A DNA stretch of 64,000 bases from contig NZ_JAJITC010000002.1 in NCBI RefSeq assembly GCF_020881035.1, forward strand, positions 458,422 through 522,421, written 5' to 3'. Under the pieces are notes generated by a model, which searched no databases, had not been told where the DNA came from, and saw only the letters and a list, made by a program, of their open reading frames with translations. The position numbers and the translations under genes are program-made. Shown one piece after another: positions 1 through 8,806 of the stretch. Position 1 is the stretch's first letter; each line of letters opens with the position of its first letter. The stretch is from Paraburkholderia translucens. Its GTDB lineage: Bacteria > Pseudomonadota > Gammaproteobacteria > Burkholderiales > Burkholderiaceae.

Positions 1-210
1 TACAAGGACGACTCCGGCACGCAGCAGCAGGAAGACATGACGAAAGCTGGCCTCAACGGTTTCATCGCCGATCGCGCACAATCGCACCCCGATCAGCCCG
101 TCGTGATCGCCGCCGACAAAACCGTGAAGTACGAAGTCGTGATGAACGTGATGTCTGAACTGAAGGCTCAGGGCGTCAAGCGCGTTGGATTGCTCGTCAA
201 ATCGCAATGA
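1..210 (+). CDS. tolR: TolR, C-terminal part (gene cut by window edge)
   Basis: The first 69 codons visible are the end of an ExbD/TolR-family protein; its start lies left of the window. TolR is an inner-membrane protein whose periplasmic C-terminal domain works with TolQ and TolA to transmit proton-motive force to the Tol-Pal system. The visible part reads through VVIAADKTVKYEVVMNVMSE, the usual ExbD/TolR periplasmic core, to a TGA stop. That stop overlaps the tolA start by four bases (ATGA), indicating translational coupling. Identity rests on this core plus the downstream tolA, tolB and pal. Confidence 0.9.
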   Translation, partial: YKDDSGTQQQEDMTKAGLNGFIADRAQSHPDQPVVIAADKTVKYEVVMNVMSELKAQGVKRVGLLVKSQ

Positions 211-1223
211 TCCGCAAGAACTCCGAATATCCGCTTCAGCCACCGCGTGAACGCGGCACCGGGCGAGCTTTTCTGTTCGCGTTGGTGATGCATGCGCTGC
301 TCGGATTCTTCCTGTATCACGGCATCCAGTGGCAGAACAGCACGCCCGAGGGTGAGCAAGCGGAACTGTGGACCGAGGTGCCGGATTCGGCGATCCCGCA
401 TCCGGTTCCACCACCGCCCGCGCCCGCTCCGGTCGCCCCTGCCCCGCCCGTGCGCGACGAGCAGGCTGACATCGCGCTGCAGGAGAAGAAGCGCCAGCAA
501 CAGGAAGCGGCTCGCGCCGCGCAACTGGCCGAACAGCAGCGCCAGCAGAAACTGAAAGAGCAGCAGGAAGCGGAAGCGAAGCGTCAGCAGCAGCTGGCGC
601 AGCAGCAGGCGGCCCAGCTCGCCGCGCAGAAAGCGGCGAAGCTCAAGCAGCAACAGGAGCAGCAGGCCGAGAAGCTCAAGCAACAGCAACTCGCCGAGCA
701 GCAGAAGCAGCAGCAACTGAAAGAACAGCAGGAGCAGCAGCAAAAGCAGGCTCAGGCGGAAGCGCAGAAGAAGGCTGACGCCGAGAAAGCGGCGAAGGCC
801 AAGGCGCAAGCCGATGCAGCCGCGCAAGCGAAGAAGCAGCTCGACGCCGAGCGTCGCGCACGCCTTGCGCAGATGCAGGGCATGGCTGGTCCAGCGGGGT
901 CGTCGGGCAATGGCCTCGGCAAGACCGGAACGGGCAGCGGCTCGGGAGGCACGGCGGCATCGCCGGGCTATGCGGACAAGGTGCGCCGGGTCGTGCGGCC
1001 GAACATTTCGTGGGGCGGCGAAACTGAAGGTCTGGAGACCGTGATCGCCGTACGTTGCGCACCGAGCGGCACCTTGCTGAGCGCAAGCGTGTCACGCAGC
1101 AGCGGTAACGACGCGTGGGATGCAGCTGCACTGCGCGCCGTCCAGCGTTCCAATCCGATGCCGCAGGACGTCAACGGCAAGACACCGGAGAGCTTCTATA
1201 TCACGCTGCGCCCGGCAGGTTGA
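207..1223 (+). CDS. tolA: TolA, inner-membrane linker of the Tol-Pal system
   Basis: A protein of 338 residues. A short cytoplasmic N-terminus is followed by one membrane segment (about residues 21-40). A proline-rich stretch comes next, then a long Q/A/K/E-rich helical domain (about residues 85-220) and a compact C-terminal TonB/TolA domain (about 250-338) ending in SFYITLRPAG. The domain order is the TolA signature: the helix spans the periplasm and the C-terminal domain contacts TolB and Pal during envelope constriction. The start codon overlaps the tolR stop. The low-complexity helix explains many spurious open frames on the opposite strand. Confidence 0.93.
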   Translation: MIRKNSEYPLQPPRERGTGRAFLFALVMHALLGFFLYHGIQWQNSTPEGEQAELWTEVPDSAIPHPVPPPPAPAPVAPAPPVRDEQADIALQEKKRQQQEAARAAQLAEQQRQQKLKEQQEAEAKRQQQLAQQQAAQLAAQKAAKLKQQQEQQAEKLKQQQLAEQQKQQQLKEQQEQQQKQAQAEAQKKADAEKAAKAKAQADAAAQAKKQLDAERRARLAQMQGMAGPAGSSGNGLGKTGTGSGSGGTAASPGYADKVRRVVRPNISWGGETEGLETVIAVRCAPSGTLLSASVSRSSGNDAWDAAALRAVQRSNPMPQDVNGKTPESFYITLRPAG

Positions 1224-1359
1224 TTACGGCCTGGCAGCCGACTGACGGCCAACGCCCCACCCGCCCCGCGCGGCGTTGCGTGGGAACGAAATAGCCGTTT
1301 TCCGGTCTGTCTGCTGTCTTTGAGTATTGAGTAAAACCGTTTTGAGGAACCCATACAGC

Positions 1360-2652
1360 ATGAGTTTGATGACCAAGCTAGGCCTGCGAACACTCGTGGC
1401 AACGTGCCTGATCGCCGTCGGCGGCGCCGCCAACGCACAACTCAACGTCCTCGTGACGGGCGTCGGATCCACCCAGTTTCCGATCGCAACGGCGAATTTC
1501 GCCAATGAAGCGAACTCCCCGCAGCAGGTCAGCACGATCGTGCGTCAGGATCTGCAACGCAGCGGCAAATTCACGAATGTCGACGCAGGTTCGACACCGG
1601 TCTCCGAAACCGATTCCGTGGACCTCGGCGCATGGAAGGCCAAAGGCGCCAACGCGTTCGTCGCGGGCAGCGTGAACCGTCTTCCCAACGGCCAGTACGA
1701 AGTGCGCTTCAAGCTGTACGATACGGTCAAGGGCGAAAGCCTCGGCGGCCTCGTGCTGGTGAGCCCGGAAAGCGGCCTGCGCATGAGCGCACACAAGGTC
1801 GCTGACTACATTTACGCCAAGCTGATGGGCAACCGCGGCGTGTTCGCGACGCGCCTGTCGTATGTGATCAAGACGGGCGGCCGTTATCAGTTGCAGATTT
1901 CCGATTCGGACGGCCAGGACGCGCATATCGCGCTGTCGAGCCCCGAGCCGATCATCTCGCCCGCCTGGTCGCCTGACGGCACCAAGGTCGCCTACGTATC
2001 GTTCGAAAAGAAAAAGCCGATCGTCTACATTCACGACCTGCCCACGGGCCGTCGCGTGATCGTGTCGGATCAGAAGGGCAACAACAGTGCGCCGGCCTGG
2101 TCGCCGGATGGCCGCACGCTCGCAGTCGCGCTGTCGCGCACCGGCAATACGCAGATTTTCGCGGTCAACGCGGACGGCAGCGGCCTGCGTCGTCTCACGC
2201 AGGGCAGCTCGATCGACACCGAGCCGACCTACTCCCCTGACGGTCAATGGATCTATTTCACCAGCGACCGCGGCGGTGCACCGCAAATCTATAAAATGCC
2301 GGCGCAAGGCGAAAGCGCGAGCAGCGCGCAACGCGTCACGTTCACGGGCAGCTATAACACCAGCCCGCGTGTGAGTCCTGACGGCAAGGAGCTTGCCTAC
2401 ATCTCGCGCGTCGGCGGTGCTTTCAAGCTGTATCTCCAGGACCTGCAAGGCGGGACCGCCACGGGCCTGACGGACACATCACATGACGAATCGCCGAGCT
2501 TCGCGGCGAACGGTCAGTACATTCTTTACGCCACTGAGGTGAACGGCCGTGGCGTGTTGGCCGCAGTATCGACCGACGGTCGCACTCGGCAGGTCCTGTC
2601 CGTTCAAGGCGGCAACGTACGCGAGCCGTCCTGGGGCCCGTTTATGCAATAA
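1360..2652 (+). CDS. tolB: TolB, periplasmic beta-propeller protein
   Basis: A protein of 430 residues from the ATG at 1360, preceded by GAGGAA at 1344-1349. An upstream in-frame TTG at 1327 would put a charged extension before the signal peptide and is less likely. An N-terminal signal peptide ends near ANA. The D1 domain follows, then a six-bladed propeller with repeated WSPDG motifs ([45 protein letters not shown]). TolB binds Pal and TolA in the periplasm. It lies between tolA and pal, as is usual for this system. Confidence 0.95.
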   Translation: MSLMTKLGLRTLVATCLIAVGGAANAQLNVLVTGVGSTQFPIATANFANEANSPQQVSTIVRQDLQRSGKFTNVDAGSTPVSETDSVDLGAWKAKGANAFVAGSVNRLPNGQYEVRFKLYDTVKGESLGGLVLVSPESGLRMSAHKVADYIYAKLMGNRGVFATRLSYVIKTGGRYQLQISDSDGQDAHIALSSPEPIISPAWSPDGTKVAYVSFEKKKPIVYIHDLPTGRRVIVSDQKGNNSAPAWSPDGRTLAVALSRTGNTQIFAVNADGSGLRRLTQGSSIDTEPTYSPDGQWIYFTSDRGGAPQIYKMPAQGESASSAQRVTFTGSYNTSPRVSPDGKELAYISRVGGAFKLYLQDLQGGTATGLTDTSHDESPSFAANGQYILYATEVNGRGVLAAVSTDGRTRQVLSVQGGNVREPSWGPFMQ

Positions 2653-2684
2653 CGTTGATGCAACAACACAAGGAGAGTAATCAA

Positions 2685-3191
2685 ATGATGTCCAAACTTC
2701 GTTTCGCATTCGCCGTCGTGATGGTCGGTGCATTGGCCGCATGTCACTCGGGCGTGAAGCTCGACGAAAATGCCAACAAGGGCGCTGGCGGCGCTCAACC
2801 GAACCCGAACGACGTGGCGACGGTCAACGTCGACCCGCTGAACGATCCGAACAGCCCGCTCGCTAAGCGCAGCATCTACTTCGACTTCGACGCCTACTCG
2901 GTCAAGGACGACTATCAACCGCTGCTGCAACAACACGCGCAGTATCTGAAGAGCCACCCGCAGCGTCACGTGCTGATCCAGGGCAACACCGACGAGCGCG
3001 GCACCAGCGAATACAACCTCGCACTCGGCCAGCGGCGTGCTGAAGCCGTGCGCCGTTCGCTGTCGCTGATGGGCGTGCCGGATTCGCAAATGGAAGCCGT
3101 GAGCCTCGGCAAGGAAAAGCCGCTGGCAACGGGTCATGACGAAGCGTCGTGGGCACAGAACCGCCGCGCTGACCTCGTGTATCAACAGTAA
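2685..3191 (+). CDS. pal: Pal, peptidoglycan-associated outer-membrane lipoprotein
   Basis: A protein of 168 residues from the ATG at 2685 (a second ATG follows at 2688). A good ribosome site, AGGAGAG, sits at 2671-2677. The lipobox GALAAC predicts acylation of a cysteine near residue 18. The OmpA-like domain follows (IYFDFDAYSVKDDY, then NTDERGTSEYNLALGQRRAE), containing the diaminopimelate-binding Asp and Arg positions typical of Pal. It tethers the outer membrane to peptidoglycan. It lies 32 bp after tolB. Confidence 0.95.
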   Translation: MMSKLRFAFAVVMVGALAACHSGVKLDENANKGAGGAQPNPNDVATVNVDPLNDPNSPLAKRSIYFDFDAYSVKDDYQPLLQQHAQYLKSHPQRHVLIQGNTDERGTSEYNLALGQRRAEAVRRSLSLMGVPDSQMEAVSLGKEKPLATGHDEASWAQNRRADLVYQQ

Positions 3192-3199
3192 GTCAACGG

Positions 3200-3961
3200 A
3201 TGATAAGCCGAATGACGCATCGTTTCTCATGGCTGCGGTTTGCCGCAGCGGCCTGCGTCGCAGGCACGGCCCTCGCGGCCGTGCCTGCCCATGCGGGCAT
3301 GTTCGACGACGATCAGGCCCGCCAGGCCATTCTCGATCTGCGCTCGAAGACTGACAGTCTGTCGAGCCAGCTGTCGGCGGCGCAGCGCACGATTCTCGAT
3401 CAGTCCAACCGACTCGACCAGCTGAACCAGCAGGTCGCAACGCTGCGCGGACAGAATGAGGACATGGCGAACCAGCTCACGACGCTGCAAAAGCAGCAGA
3501 AGGACTACTACACCGATCTCGACGCGCGCCTGAAGAAATTCGAGCCGCAGCAACAGACGGTGGATGGCGTCCAGGGCGAGGTCCAGCCGGGTGAGACCGA
3601 TGCGTTCAACGCGGCTTCACAGCAATTCCGCAGCGGCGATTTCAAGAACGCCGCGGCATCGTTCCGCAGCTTCATCTCCAAATATCCGAACAGCCCGTAT
3701 CAGCCGACGGCGCAATACTGGCTCGGCAACGCGCTGTATGCCCTGCGCGACTACAAGGGCTCGACGGCGATCTGGCAAGGTATCGTGGCCAAGTACCCGC
3801 AGCATCCGCGTGCTCCGGAAGCGCTGCTCGCGATCGCAAACAATCAGCTCGAACAAGGCCAGAAGGCCGCGGCAAAAAAGACGCTCGAGCAGATCGTCGC
3901 GCAATACGCCGGCTCGGACGTCGCGCAGTCGGCGCAGAGCAAGCTGTCGCAAATCAAGTAG
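3200..3961 (+). CDS. cpoB: CpoB (YbgF), Tol-Pal associated coordinator of cell division
   Basis: A protein of 253 residues with a signal peptide ending near PAHA. An N-terminal coiled coil rich in L, Q and D (about residues 45-115) probably trimerises. The C-terminal half holds tetratricopeptide repeats (AFNAASQQFRSGDFKNAAAS, YWLGNALYALRDYKGS). CpoB links PBP1B with the Tol machine during division in enterobacteria. The gene starts 8 bp after pal; an alternative ATG at 3212 would shorten the signal peptide by four residues. A rho-independent terminator follows at 4048. Confidence 0.92.
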   Translation: MISRMTHRFSWLRFAAAACVAGTALAAVPAHAGMFDDDQARQAILDLRSKTDSLSSQLSAAQRTILDQSNRLDQLNQQVATLRGQNEDMANQLTTLQKQQKDYYTDLDARLKKFEPQQQTVDGVQGEVQPGETDAFNAASQQFRSGDFKNAAASFRSFISKYPNSPYQPTAQYWLGNALYALRDYKGSTAIWQGIVAKYPQHPRAPEALLAIANNQLEQGQKAAAKKTLEQIVAQYAGSDVAQSAQSKLSQIK

Positions 3962-4047
3962 GACGTGGTGGCGGATTGATCGCGCATTGATGTAGTTGGC
4001 AGTAACGCGCAGTGTCTGAAGTGATGGTCACGCGCGCCTCTCGCTGG

Positions 4048-4076
4048 AAAGCCCGGGTAGCGATGCCCGGGCTTTT
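4048..4076 (+). terminator. Terminator of the tol-pal operon
   Basis: AAAGCCCGGG (4048-4057) pairs with CCCGGGCTTT (4065-4074) across an 8-bp loop, and the right arm runs into a short T-rich tail. It lies 90 bp after cpoB and before the tRNA promoter. Confidence 0.85.
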
Positions 4077-4102
4077 CATTTTGGCCTGATGGCCGTGCAG
4101 AG

Positions 4103-4131
4103 TTGACAGGGCATTGATGCGCCGATACAAT
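4103..4131 (+). promoter_or_regulatory. Sigma-70 promoter of tRNA-Lys
   Basis: TTGACA at 4103-4108 and TACAAT at 4126-4131 are separated by 17 bp. This nearly perfect housekeeping promoter should initiate about 8 bp before the mature tRNA 5' end at 4146. Confidence 0.8.
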
Positions 4132-4145
4132 CTCGCTTCTCTTTT

Positions 4146-4221
4146 GGGTCGTTAGCTCAGCTGGTAGAGCAGCGGACTTTTAATCCGTTGGTCACTGGTT
4201 CGAATCCAGTACGGCCTACCA
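4146..4221 (+). tRNA. tRNA-Lys (anticodon UUU)
   Basis: A 76-base cloverleaf with encoded CCA. The acceptor stem pairs GGGTCGT with ACGGCCT (two G-U pairs). The D arm contains AGCTCAGCTGGTAGAGC. The anticodon loop CTTTTAA (4177-4183) carries TTT at 4179-4181, and the T loop is GGTTCGAATCC. The gene is monocistronic, between its own promoter and terminator. No integrase lies beside it. Confidence 0.97.
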
Positions 4222-4230
4222 AAAGATTCA

Positions 4231-4258
4231 AGGGCTTAGCTTCGGCTAGGCCCTTTTT
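4231..4258 (+). terminator. Terminator of tRNA-Lys
   Basis: A 10-bp stem (AGGGCTTAGC at 4231-4240 with GCTAGGCCCT at 4245-4254) is capped by a TTCG tetraloop and followed by TTTTCTTT. It is a canonical intrinsic terminator ten bases after the tRNA. Confidence 0.92.
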
Positions 4259-4321
4259 CTTTGGTCCGCGAAAAGCCTCGCTGACCTTTCCACTGTCTTC
4301 GCTCGCGCAGGGCGGCCGCGT

Positions 4322-4381
4322 TTCGGTGGCTGGCACTCCGGTGGCCGGCATTCCGGTGGCCGGCACTCCGGTCGCGACACG
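4322..4381 (+). repeat. 15-bp direct repeats in a gene-free gap
   Basis: Three 15-bp units (TTCGGTGGCTGGCAC, TCCGGTGGCCGGCAT, TCCGGTGGCCGGCAC) run from 4322 to 4366, and a fourth partial unit follows. They occupy the 350-bp gap between the tRNA terminator and the cytochrome b561 gene. I see no gene in this gap. An open frame through the repeats gives a V-A-G-T-P type repeat peptide but has no ribosome site. Confidence 0.75.
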
Positions 4382-4608
4382 TTGGCAACGTCGGTGTATG
4401 CGCTGCCGACGGGACGTGCGACCGTGTTGTGGATCGCGTGCCCACCTTGCTCGACCGCGCTGCTTGCCAGCCGACTAGAGCGCCTTCGAGAACCGCCCCA
4501 TCGATCGACGGGAGAGCGATAATGGTCCGCCTACGCGACCGGCTCTTCGTCTGCAGCCCTACTGATCGCTCGATTGACGCTCAACTTGACCAGCAAAGGA
4601 GAAGCCCG

Positions 4609-5181
4609 ATGGTGAAAAGCACTGGCCTGCGCTACGGCTCGATAGCCCAATTCTTCCATTGGTGTACTGCGGTTCTTGTCCTCGTCGCATTTGTGTATGG
4701 GCCAGGCGGATCGGAGCAGCGCGTGTACTCGTCCGTCCACGAGTTCGACCGGCGACTCCATGAGACATTGGGATTGTGCGTGTTCGCGCTCACTGTCATC
4801 CGATTGCTGTGGCGGACGATCGATGCCCAACCCAAGGCACCCTCCGGGTCACGCTGGATGGATCTCGTGGCGACAGTCGTCCAATCGCTGCTGTATCTGC
4901 TGCTCATTGCGCTTCCGCTGACCGCTGTGGCTGGCGCGTGGCTCGAAGGACACCCTCTGACGCTCGTCGCCGGAGTCGAGATTCCACCTTTAATCGGCAT
5001 CTCACACGGTGCAGGCGCAACGTTCGCATCGATCCACAAGTTGCTCGGCGACGCGATCATGTGGCTTGCGGGACTGCACGCCCTCGCTGCCCTGTTCCAT
5101 CACATCGTCCTCAAGGATGACGTACTGATCACCATGCTTCCCCGCTGGTTTCCCGGGACACGGGCAAGAACCGGACGGTAA
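4609..5181 (+). CDS. Cytochrome b561-family di-heme membrane protein
   Basis: A protein of 190 residues from the ATG at 4609, with AAGGAG at 4596-4601. It has four predicted membrane helices, and histidines at H17 (FFHW), H51, H143 and H157 fit the two b-type hemes of the bacterial cytochrome b561 (YodB/YceJ) family. Members move electrons within the inner membrane, some oxidising superoxide to quinone (CybB); the partner here is unknown. An in-frame ATG at 4522 would add a hydrophilic extension unlike the family. The gene stands alone between accessory sequences. Confidence 0.85.
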   Translation: MVKSTGLRYGSIAQFFHWCTAVLVLVAFVYGPGGSEQRVYSSVHEFDRRLHETLGLCVFALTVIRLLWRTIDAQPKAPSGSRWMDLVATVVQSLLYLLLIALPLTAVAGAWLEGHPLTLVAGVEIPPLIGISHGAGATFASIHKLLGDAIMWLAGLHALAALFHHIVLKDDVLITMLPRWFPGTRARTGR

Positions 5182-5411
5182 GCCCTGAAGCGTGCTTCTC
5201 AGAAGCGCCTGGCAGTGGTCTAGCCAACGCTCCCGGTCACGATTCGAAGAACGCATTCGTGGATCAGGACGAAAAGCACCCACGCATCGCCGCATTCATA
5301 ATTTTTAGTAATTTTTGATTCATGTTCGTGCCACGGGTGGTTTGTAGCCTCGCGCATTGCAATACCGGCTGCAACTTTCAAAAAAATTCACCACCTACTC
5401 AAGCGAACCGA

Positions 5412-7142
5412 ATGCAAACTACCCTGAAGGCGCTTCCGATCGCGGTTCTGATCTCCGCCATCTACGGCTGCGGCGGCAGCAACCAAAACCCGGCGTCGCA
5501 AGGCACCACGAGCAGCACCCCGGGCACGCCGACCACGTCCACGACTTCCACCAGCAACTACGCGCCTGGCAACCTGCTGGTTTCGCGCACGGCCTACGAC
5601 CCGACGTTCACCCTGAGCGGCACGCTGCCTTATAACGCGACACCCACGACCACCAATGCAGCGCCGGTGACCGCTGTCACGCCGGGCACCTTTCCAAATG
5701 TGTTCACCAACGACGCGAATGACGCCAACTTCGGCGTGACCTCGGAAGCCTATCTCGATCAGTGGGCACCGAACGCTACGAGCCCGTCGCAAACGCTGGA
5801 CATCACCGCGCAGGCCGCGAAAAACAACGTCAATTTCGCCACCAGCTTCGCCTCGAAGTCCGAGCTTGCGCTGAACGTGTCGCTGGATCAGAAGTCGCTG
5901 ACCTTCACCGGCTACAACACGTCGATCGACCAGGCCGACATCTCGAACTCGAACACGCCGGGCGTGGTCGACACGACCAATACCGATGTCGCAACGCCGA
6001 CCTACCGTACCGTCGCGCAGCTGAATTTCGCCGACAACAGCCTGTCGTTCACGAACACCAACGCCTACGCTGGCAACAACAGCCGCGCAGCGGTGCTGGC
6101 CAACGGCATGTACTACATCGTCGGTAATGCCGGCAATTCGGGCAAGAATCCGAAGCCGACGACGGCGCAGCTCGACATGCTGACGATGAACACCGGCGTG
6201 CAAACGATCGCCCCCGGCAGCCAATGCGCGTTCACGCAGGTGATCGGTGCATTCCAGTCCGGCACGGGCACCGGCACGTACGCGGTCGCGCCAGCTGGAA
6301 CGGCGTGCTCACTGGCGTCGATGGGTTCGATCACGGGCGGCAGTGCGACTGGCGATCAGTTCGGCTTCTCGATCACGAGCCTGCCGACGACGCCCCCGAC
6401 GGCCGCCGACAAAACCGGCAAGGACGTCAACCTCCGCGGGCTCTTCGTCGGCCCGGACGGCACGATGTATGTCTCCAAGGGTAGTGGCGGCAATGGCGTG
6501 AACACCGTGTACCAGGTGGGCGCGACCGGCGCGCTCGCCAATGGCGGTACGCTGCCGCAAAACGCCGCGATCACGATCGTGCCGGGCTTCACGACGGCCC
6601 TCGCGACGAACCTGACTGCGCTCACGTCGCCGAGCCAGGTGACCGGCACGGTCTATCCGTTCGGCATGTGGATCCCCGCGTCGAATCCGTCGATCATGTT
6701 CGTCGCCGACGAAGGCGACGGCATTGCGGGCGACCAGGTGAGCGGCAGCGGCGGCCTGTGGGTCTATCAGAACCAGAACGGCACGTGGAAGCCGCTCGCC
6801 AACCTGACGAAGGGCTTGAACCTCGGCACCCCTTACACAGTGACCGACACCACCGGCGTGTACGGTACGAAGGGCGCGAGCTACACGACCACGCCCGACG
6901 GCCTGCGCAACATCACGGGCCAGGTCAACTGCGACGGTTCGTTCACGATCTACGCGGTAACCTCGACGATCGGCAACAGCCTGGGCACCGCGTTCGACGC
7001 GGGCGCCGACTCGAACCAGCTCGTCAAGATCACGGTGAGCATCAGCGGCTCGACGGTGAGTTCGGCGCAAGGATTCACCGTGATGCAGACCGCGCCGTTT
7101 GGTCAGGCGCTGCGTGGCGTCGCACTCGTGCCGAAGTCCTGA
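5412..7142 (+). CDS. Large secreted lipoprotein of unknown function
   Basis: A protein of 576 residues from the ATG at 5412. The signal peptide ends in a lipobox-like SAIYGC, predicting lipidation at cysteine 20. A T/S/P/G-rich linker (about residues 28-55) follows. The body is rich in small residues and contains segments such as LFVGPDGTMYVSKGSGGNGV and IMFVADEGDG that resemble beta-propeller (NHL/SMP-30-like) blades. I cannot name a family. The upstream AT-rich stretch (5297-5325) probably holds the promoter. An in-frame ATG at 5322 would put 30 residues before the signal peptide and is less likely. No ribosome site is obvious at 5412. Confidence 0.75.
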   Translation: MQTTLKALPIAVLISAIYGCGGSNQNPASQGTTSSTPGTPTTSTTSTSNYAPGNLLVSRTAYDPTFTLSGTLPYNATPTTTNAAPVTAVTPGTFPNVFTNDANDANFGVTSEAYLDQWAPNATSPSQTLDITAQAAKNNVNFATSFASKSELALNVSLDQKSLTFTGYNTSIDQADISNSNTPGVVDTTNTDVATPTYRTVAQLNFADNSLSFTNTNAYAGNNSRAAVLANGMYYIVGNAGNSGKNPKPTTAQLDMLTMNTGVQTIAPGSQCAFTQVIGAFQSGTGTGTYAVAPAGTACSLASMGSITGGSATGDQFGFSITSLPTTPPTAADKTGKDVNLRGLFVGPDGTMYVSKGSGGNGVNTVYQVGATGALANGGTLPQNAAITIVPGFTTALATNLTALTSPSQVTGTVYPFGMWIPASNPSIMFVADEGDGIAGDQVSGSGGLWVYQNQNGTWKPLANLTKGLNLGTPYTVTDTTGVYGTKGASYTTTPDGLRNITGQVNCDGSFTIYAVTSTIGNSLGTAFDAGADSNQLVKITVSISGSTVSSAQGFTVMQTAPFGQALRGVALVPKS

Positions 7143-7229
7143 GCGAGTTGTTCGATTCACAAGTGACGACCTGCCATCTGGCCGGTCGTCATTCTTCATG
7201 CGCGTCCATGGGTCAACGCGCCAGCTCCC

Positions 7230-7553
7230 CTAGATGAGGCCGTGCGCGATGCCGCTCGGCCTCGCCCAACGCTCCCTGTCATTCGAGACGCCGAAATCGG
7301 CGGCTTGCAGTGAAACAGTGGTCGAGTTGGGCGTCGAACGCTTTGCACTGGCGAGCTCGAGGATGCGCTGTTCGTGCGCGTAGAAAAATTCGAGTTGGCG
7401 CGTGTCGGACGCTTTTCGTTCGAGTTCGAACACGCGCTCGAGCACGCGCCGCGACACATGAAAACGCTGAAGTCCGCGGCCAAGCCGGATCTGAAAGACA
7501 ACGCCATCGCCGTTATGCGGCACTGCTGCCCAAATTAGCGGAATGCTGCTCAT
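7230..7553 (-). CDS. Small protein of unknown function, possibly DUF1488-like
   Basis: A protein of 107 residues starting at the ATG complementary to 7551-7553, with a G-rich ribosome site (GGGGGCTCG) just before it. It contains FHVSRRVLERVFEL and RQLEFFYAHEQRILELASAK, then VSLQAADF. The pattern of a helix with F...H..RI..LA followed by a final L-x-x-DF recalls the DUF1488 family of small proteobacterial proteins, but this is from memory and tentative. The C-terminal 20 residues look poorly constrained. It lies alone and opposite to its neighbours. Confidence 0.55.
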   Translation of the reverse strand: MSSIPLIWAAVPHNGDGVVFQIRLGRGLQRFHVSRRVLERVFELERKASDTRQLEFFYAHEQRILELASAKRSTPNSTTVSLQAADFGVSNDRERWARPSGIAHGLI

Positions 7554-7868
7554 CGAGCCCCCGTGACTCTGGATCTTCGTATCGGGACTACCGACGATTT
7601 CATCCTCGCACGGATAAACGCAGGGCGCGACTTTTCAAAATTCAAACAACCTTGCTTTGGTGTTTTCGCCACAGCGGCAGGTGAATGCGCGGGGCGAGCA
7701 TCTGATGCCCGACGGGCCTCTTCGTCCGAGGATTTCTTCGGCTTCGCGCCAGGAACGGTGCTTGCGCAAGCGGGCGCCGTTGCCTATAACTCCCGAAGAC
7801 CGCGTGCTGCGGGTCACGGCAACACCGCCGTTCAATCCCTTGATGGCAACTAATAACGAGGAAACATC
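7554..7868. other. Gene-free 315-bp gap upstream of mscS
   Basis: I see no convincing gene here. An open frame of 96 codons at 7563-7853 on the plus strand has no family resemblance and runs into the mscS promoter. The right part carries the putative mscS promoter at 7762-7790. Confidence 0.5.
7762..7790 (+). promoter_or_regulatory. Putative promoter of mscS-like gene
   Basis: TTGCGC at 7762-7767 and TATAAC at 7785-7790 are spaced by 17 bp, with TGCC just before the -10. They lie 79 bp upstream of the TTG start at 7869. Confidence 0.45.
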
Positions 7869-8687
7869 TTGGATATCGAAACCGTACGCACATTCATCAT
7901 GACCCGGGGCGTCGACATCGGCACCAGGGTCGTCGGCGCCATCGTGCTGTGGATTGTCGGCCGCTGGGTCATCGGGCTGATCTCCAGCCTGCTGCGCAAG
8001 ATGCTCGCACGCAACGGCAAGGTCGATCCGACGCTCGCCCACTACCTCGGGTCGATTCTCGGCGCGTTGCTCAACCTGCTGCTGGTTCTGGCGATCCTGG
8101 AAATCTTCGGGGTGCAGACGACGTCGTTCGCCGCGTTGCTCGCCGGTCTCGGCCTCGCGATCGGCACCGCGTGGGGCGGCCTCCTCGCGCACTTCGCGGC
8201 CGGCGTGTTCATGCAGGTGCTGCGGCCGTTCAAGGTGGGCGATTTCGTCACTGCCGCGGGCGTCACCGGCACCGTCACTGAGTTGGGTCTGTTCGGCACG
8301 ACGATCGTCACGCCGGACAACGTGACGACCATCGTCGGCAACAACAAGATCTTTTCCGACACGATTTCCAACTTCAGCGTGCTGCCGTTCCGGCGCGTCG
8401 AGCTGACCGCGAAGATCGCCAATGGCGTCGATCCGACCGATGCGATCGCGCGCCTGAAAGCCGCCGTCACGAAGATTCCGAACGTGGCCGTCAACCCGGC
8501 GCCCGACATCGAGATCCTGAGCTTCACGCCGGAAGGACCGCTGCTGTGCGTGCGCCCTTACTCGTCCAACCAGAACTACTGGCAGGTCTACTTCGACACC
8601 AATCGCGCGATCGTGCAGACCTTCAAGGAAGCCGGCTATCCGACGCCGGAAACACCGCTCGCGCCGCGCGCGATCACGAGCGATTGA
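7869..8687 (+). CDS. mscS: Small-conductance mechanosensitive channel (MscS family)
   Basis: A protein of 272 residues starting at a TTG, six bases after GAGGA (7858-7862). Three N-terminal membrane helices are followed by the pore-lining TM3 (FAALLAGLGLAIGTAWGGLL), rich in glycine and alanine as in MscS. The beta-domain signature PFKVGDFV and GLFGTTIVTPDN follows. It would release solutes on hypo-osmotic shock. Its length is close to E. coli MscS (286). It appears monocistronic, ending at the shared terminator at 8740. Confidence 0.9.
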   Translation: MDIETVRTFIMTRGVDIGTRVVGAIVLWIVGRWVIGLISSLLRKMLARNGKVDPTLAHYLGSILGALLNLLLVLAILEIFGVQTTSFAALLAGLGLAIGTAWGGLLAHFAAGVFMQVLRPFKVGDFVTAAGVTGTVTELGLFGTTIVTPDNVTTIVGNNKIFSDTISNFSVLPFRRVELTAKIANGVDPTDAIARLKAAVTKIPNVAVNPAPDIEILSFTPEGPLLCVRPYSSNQNYWQVYFDTNRAIVQTFKEAGYPTPETPLAPRAITSD

Positions 8688-8739
8688 CGGCATCGGACGT
8701 CCGCGCGAACGCGACCGGCGTTCGGGCAGCCGCATGAAA

Positions 8740-8768
8740 AAAGGCGTCGCGAGTTTCGCGACGCCTTT
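8740..8768. terminator. Bidirectional terminator between mscS and dedA
   Basis: A perfect 13-bp stem (AAAGGCGTCGCGA at 8740-8752 with TCGCGACGCCTTT at 8756-8768) with a 3-base loop has A-rich left and T-rich right flanks. It can serve both converging genes. Confidence 0.88.
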
Positions 8769-8806
8769 GTGTTTTCAAGGCCCGAAGTACAGCAAACAGC
8801 CCGTCG

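Noticed and set aside
168..827. Leucine-rich minus-strand frame opposite tolA
   Set aside because: It is the antisense of the Q/A/K/E-rich TolA helix; the poly-leucine character is a mirror of CAG/AAG codons.
4146..4221. tRNA-Lys as an integration site
   Set aside because: No integrase and no duplicated tRNA 3' end was seen within the following several kilobases.
4188..4478. 96-codon frame running from tRNA-Lys through the 15-bp repeats
   Set aside because: It begins inside the tRNA gene, crosses its terminator and has no ribosome site.
7563..7853. 96-codon plus-strand frame upstream of mscS
   Set aside because: No recognisable domain and it covers the likely mscS promoter; weak support as a gene.
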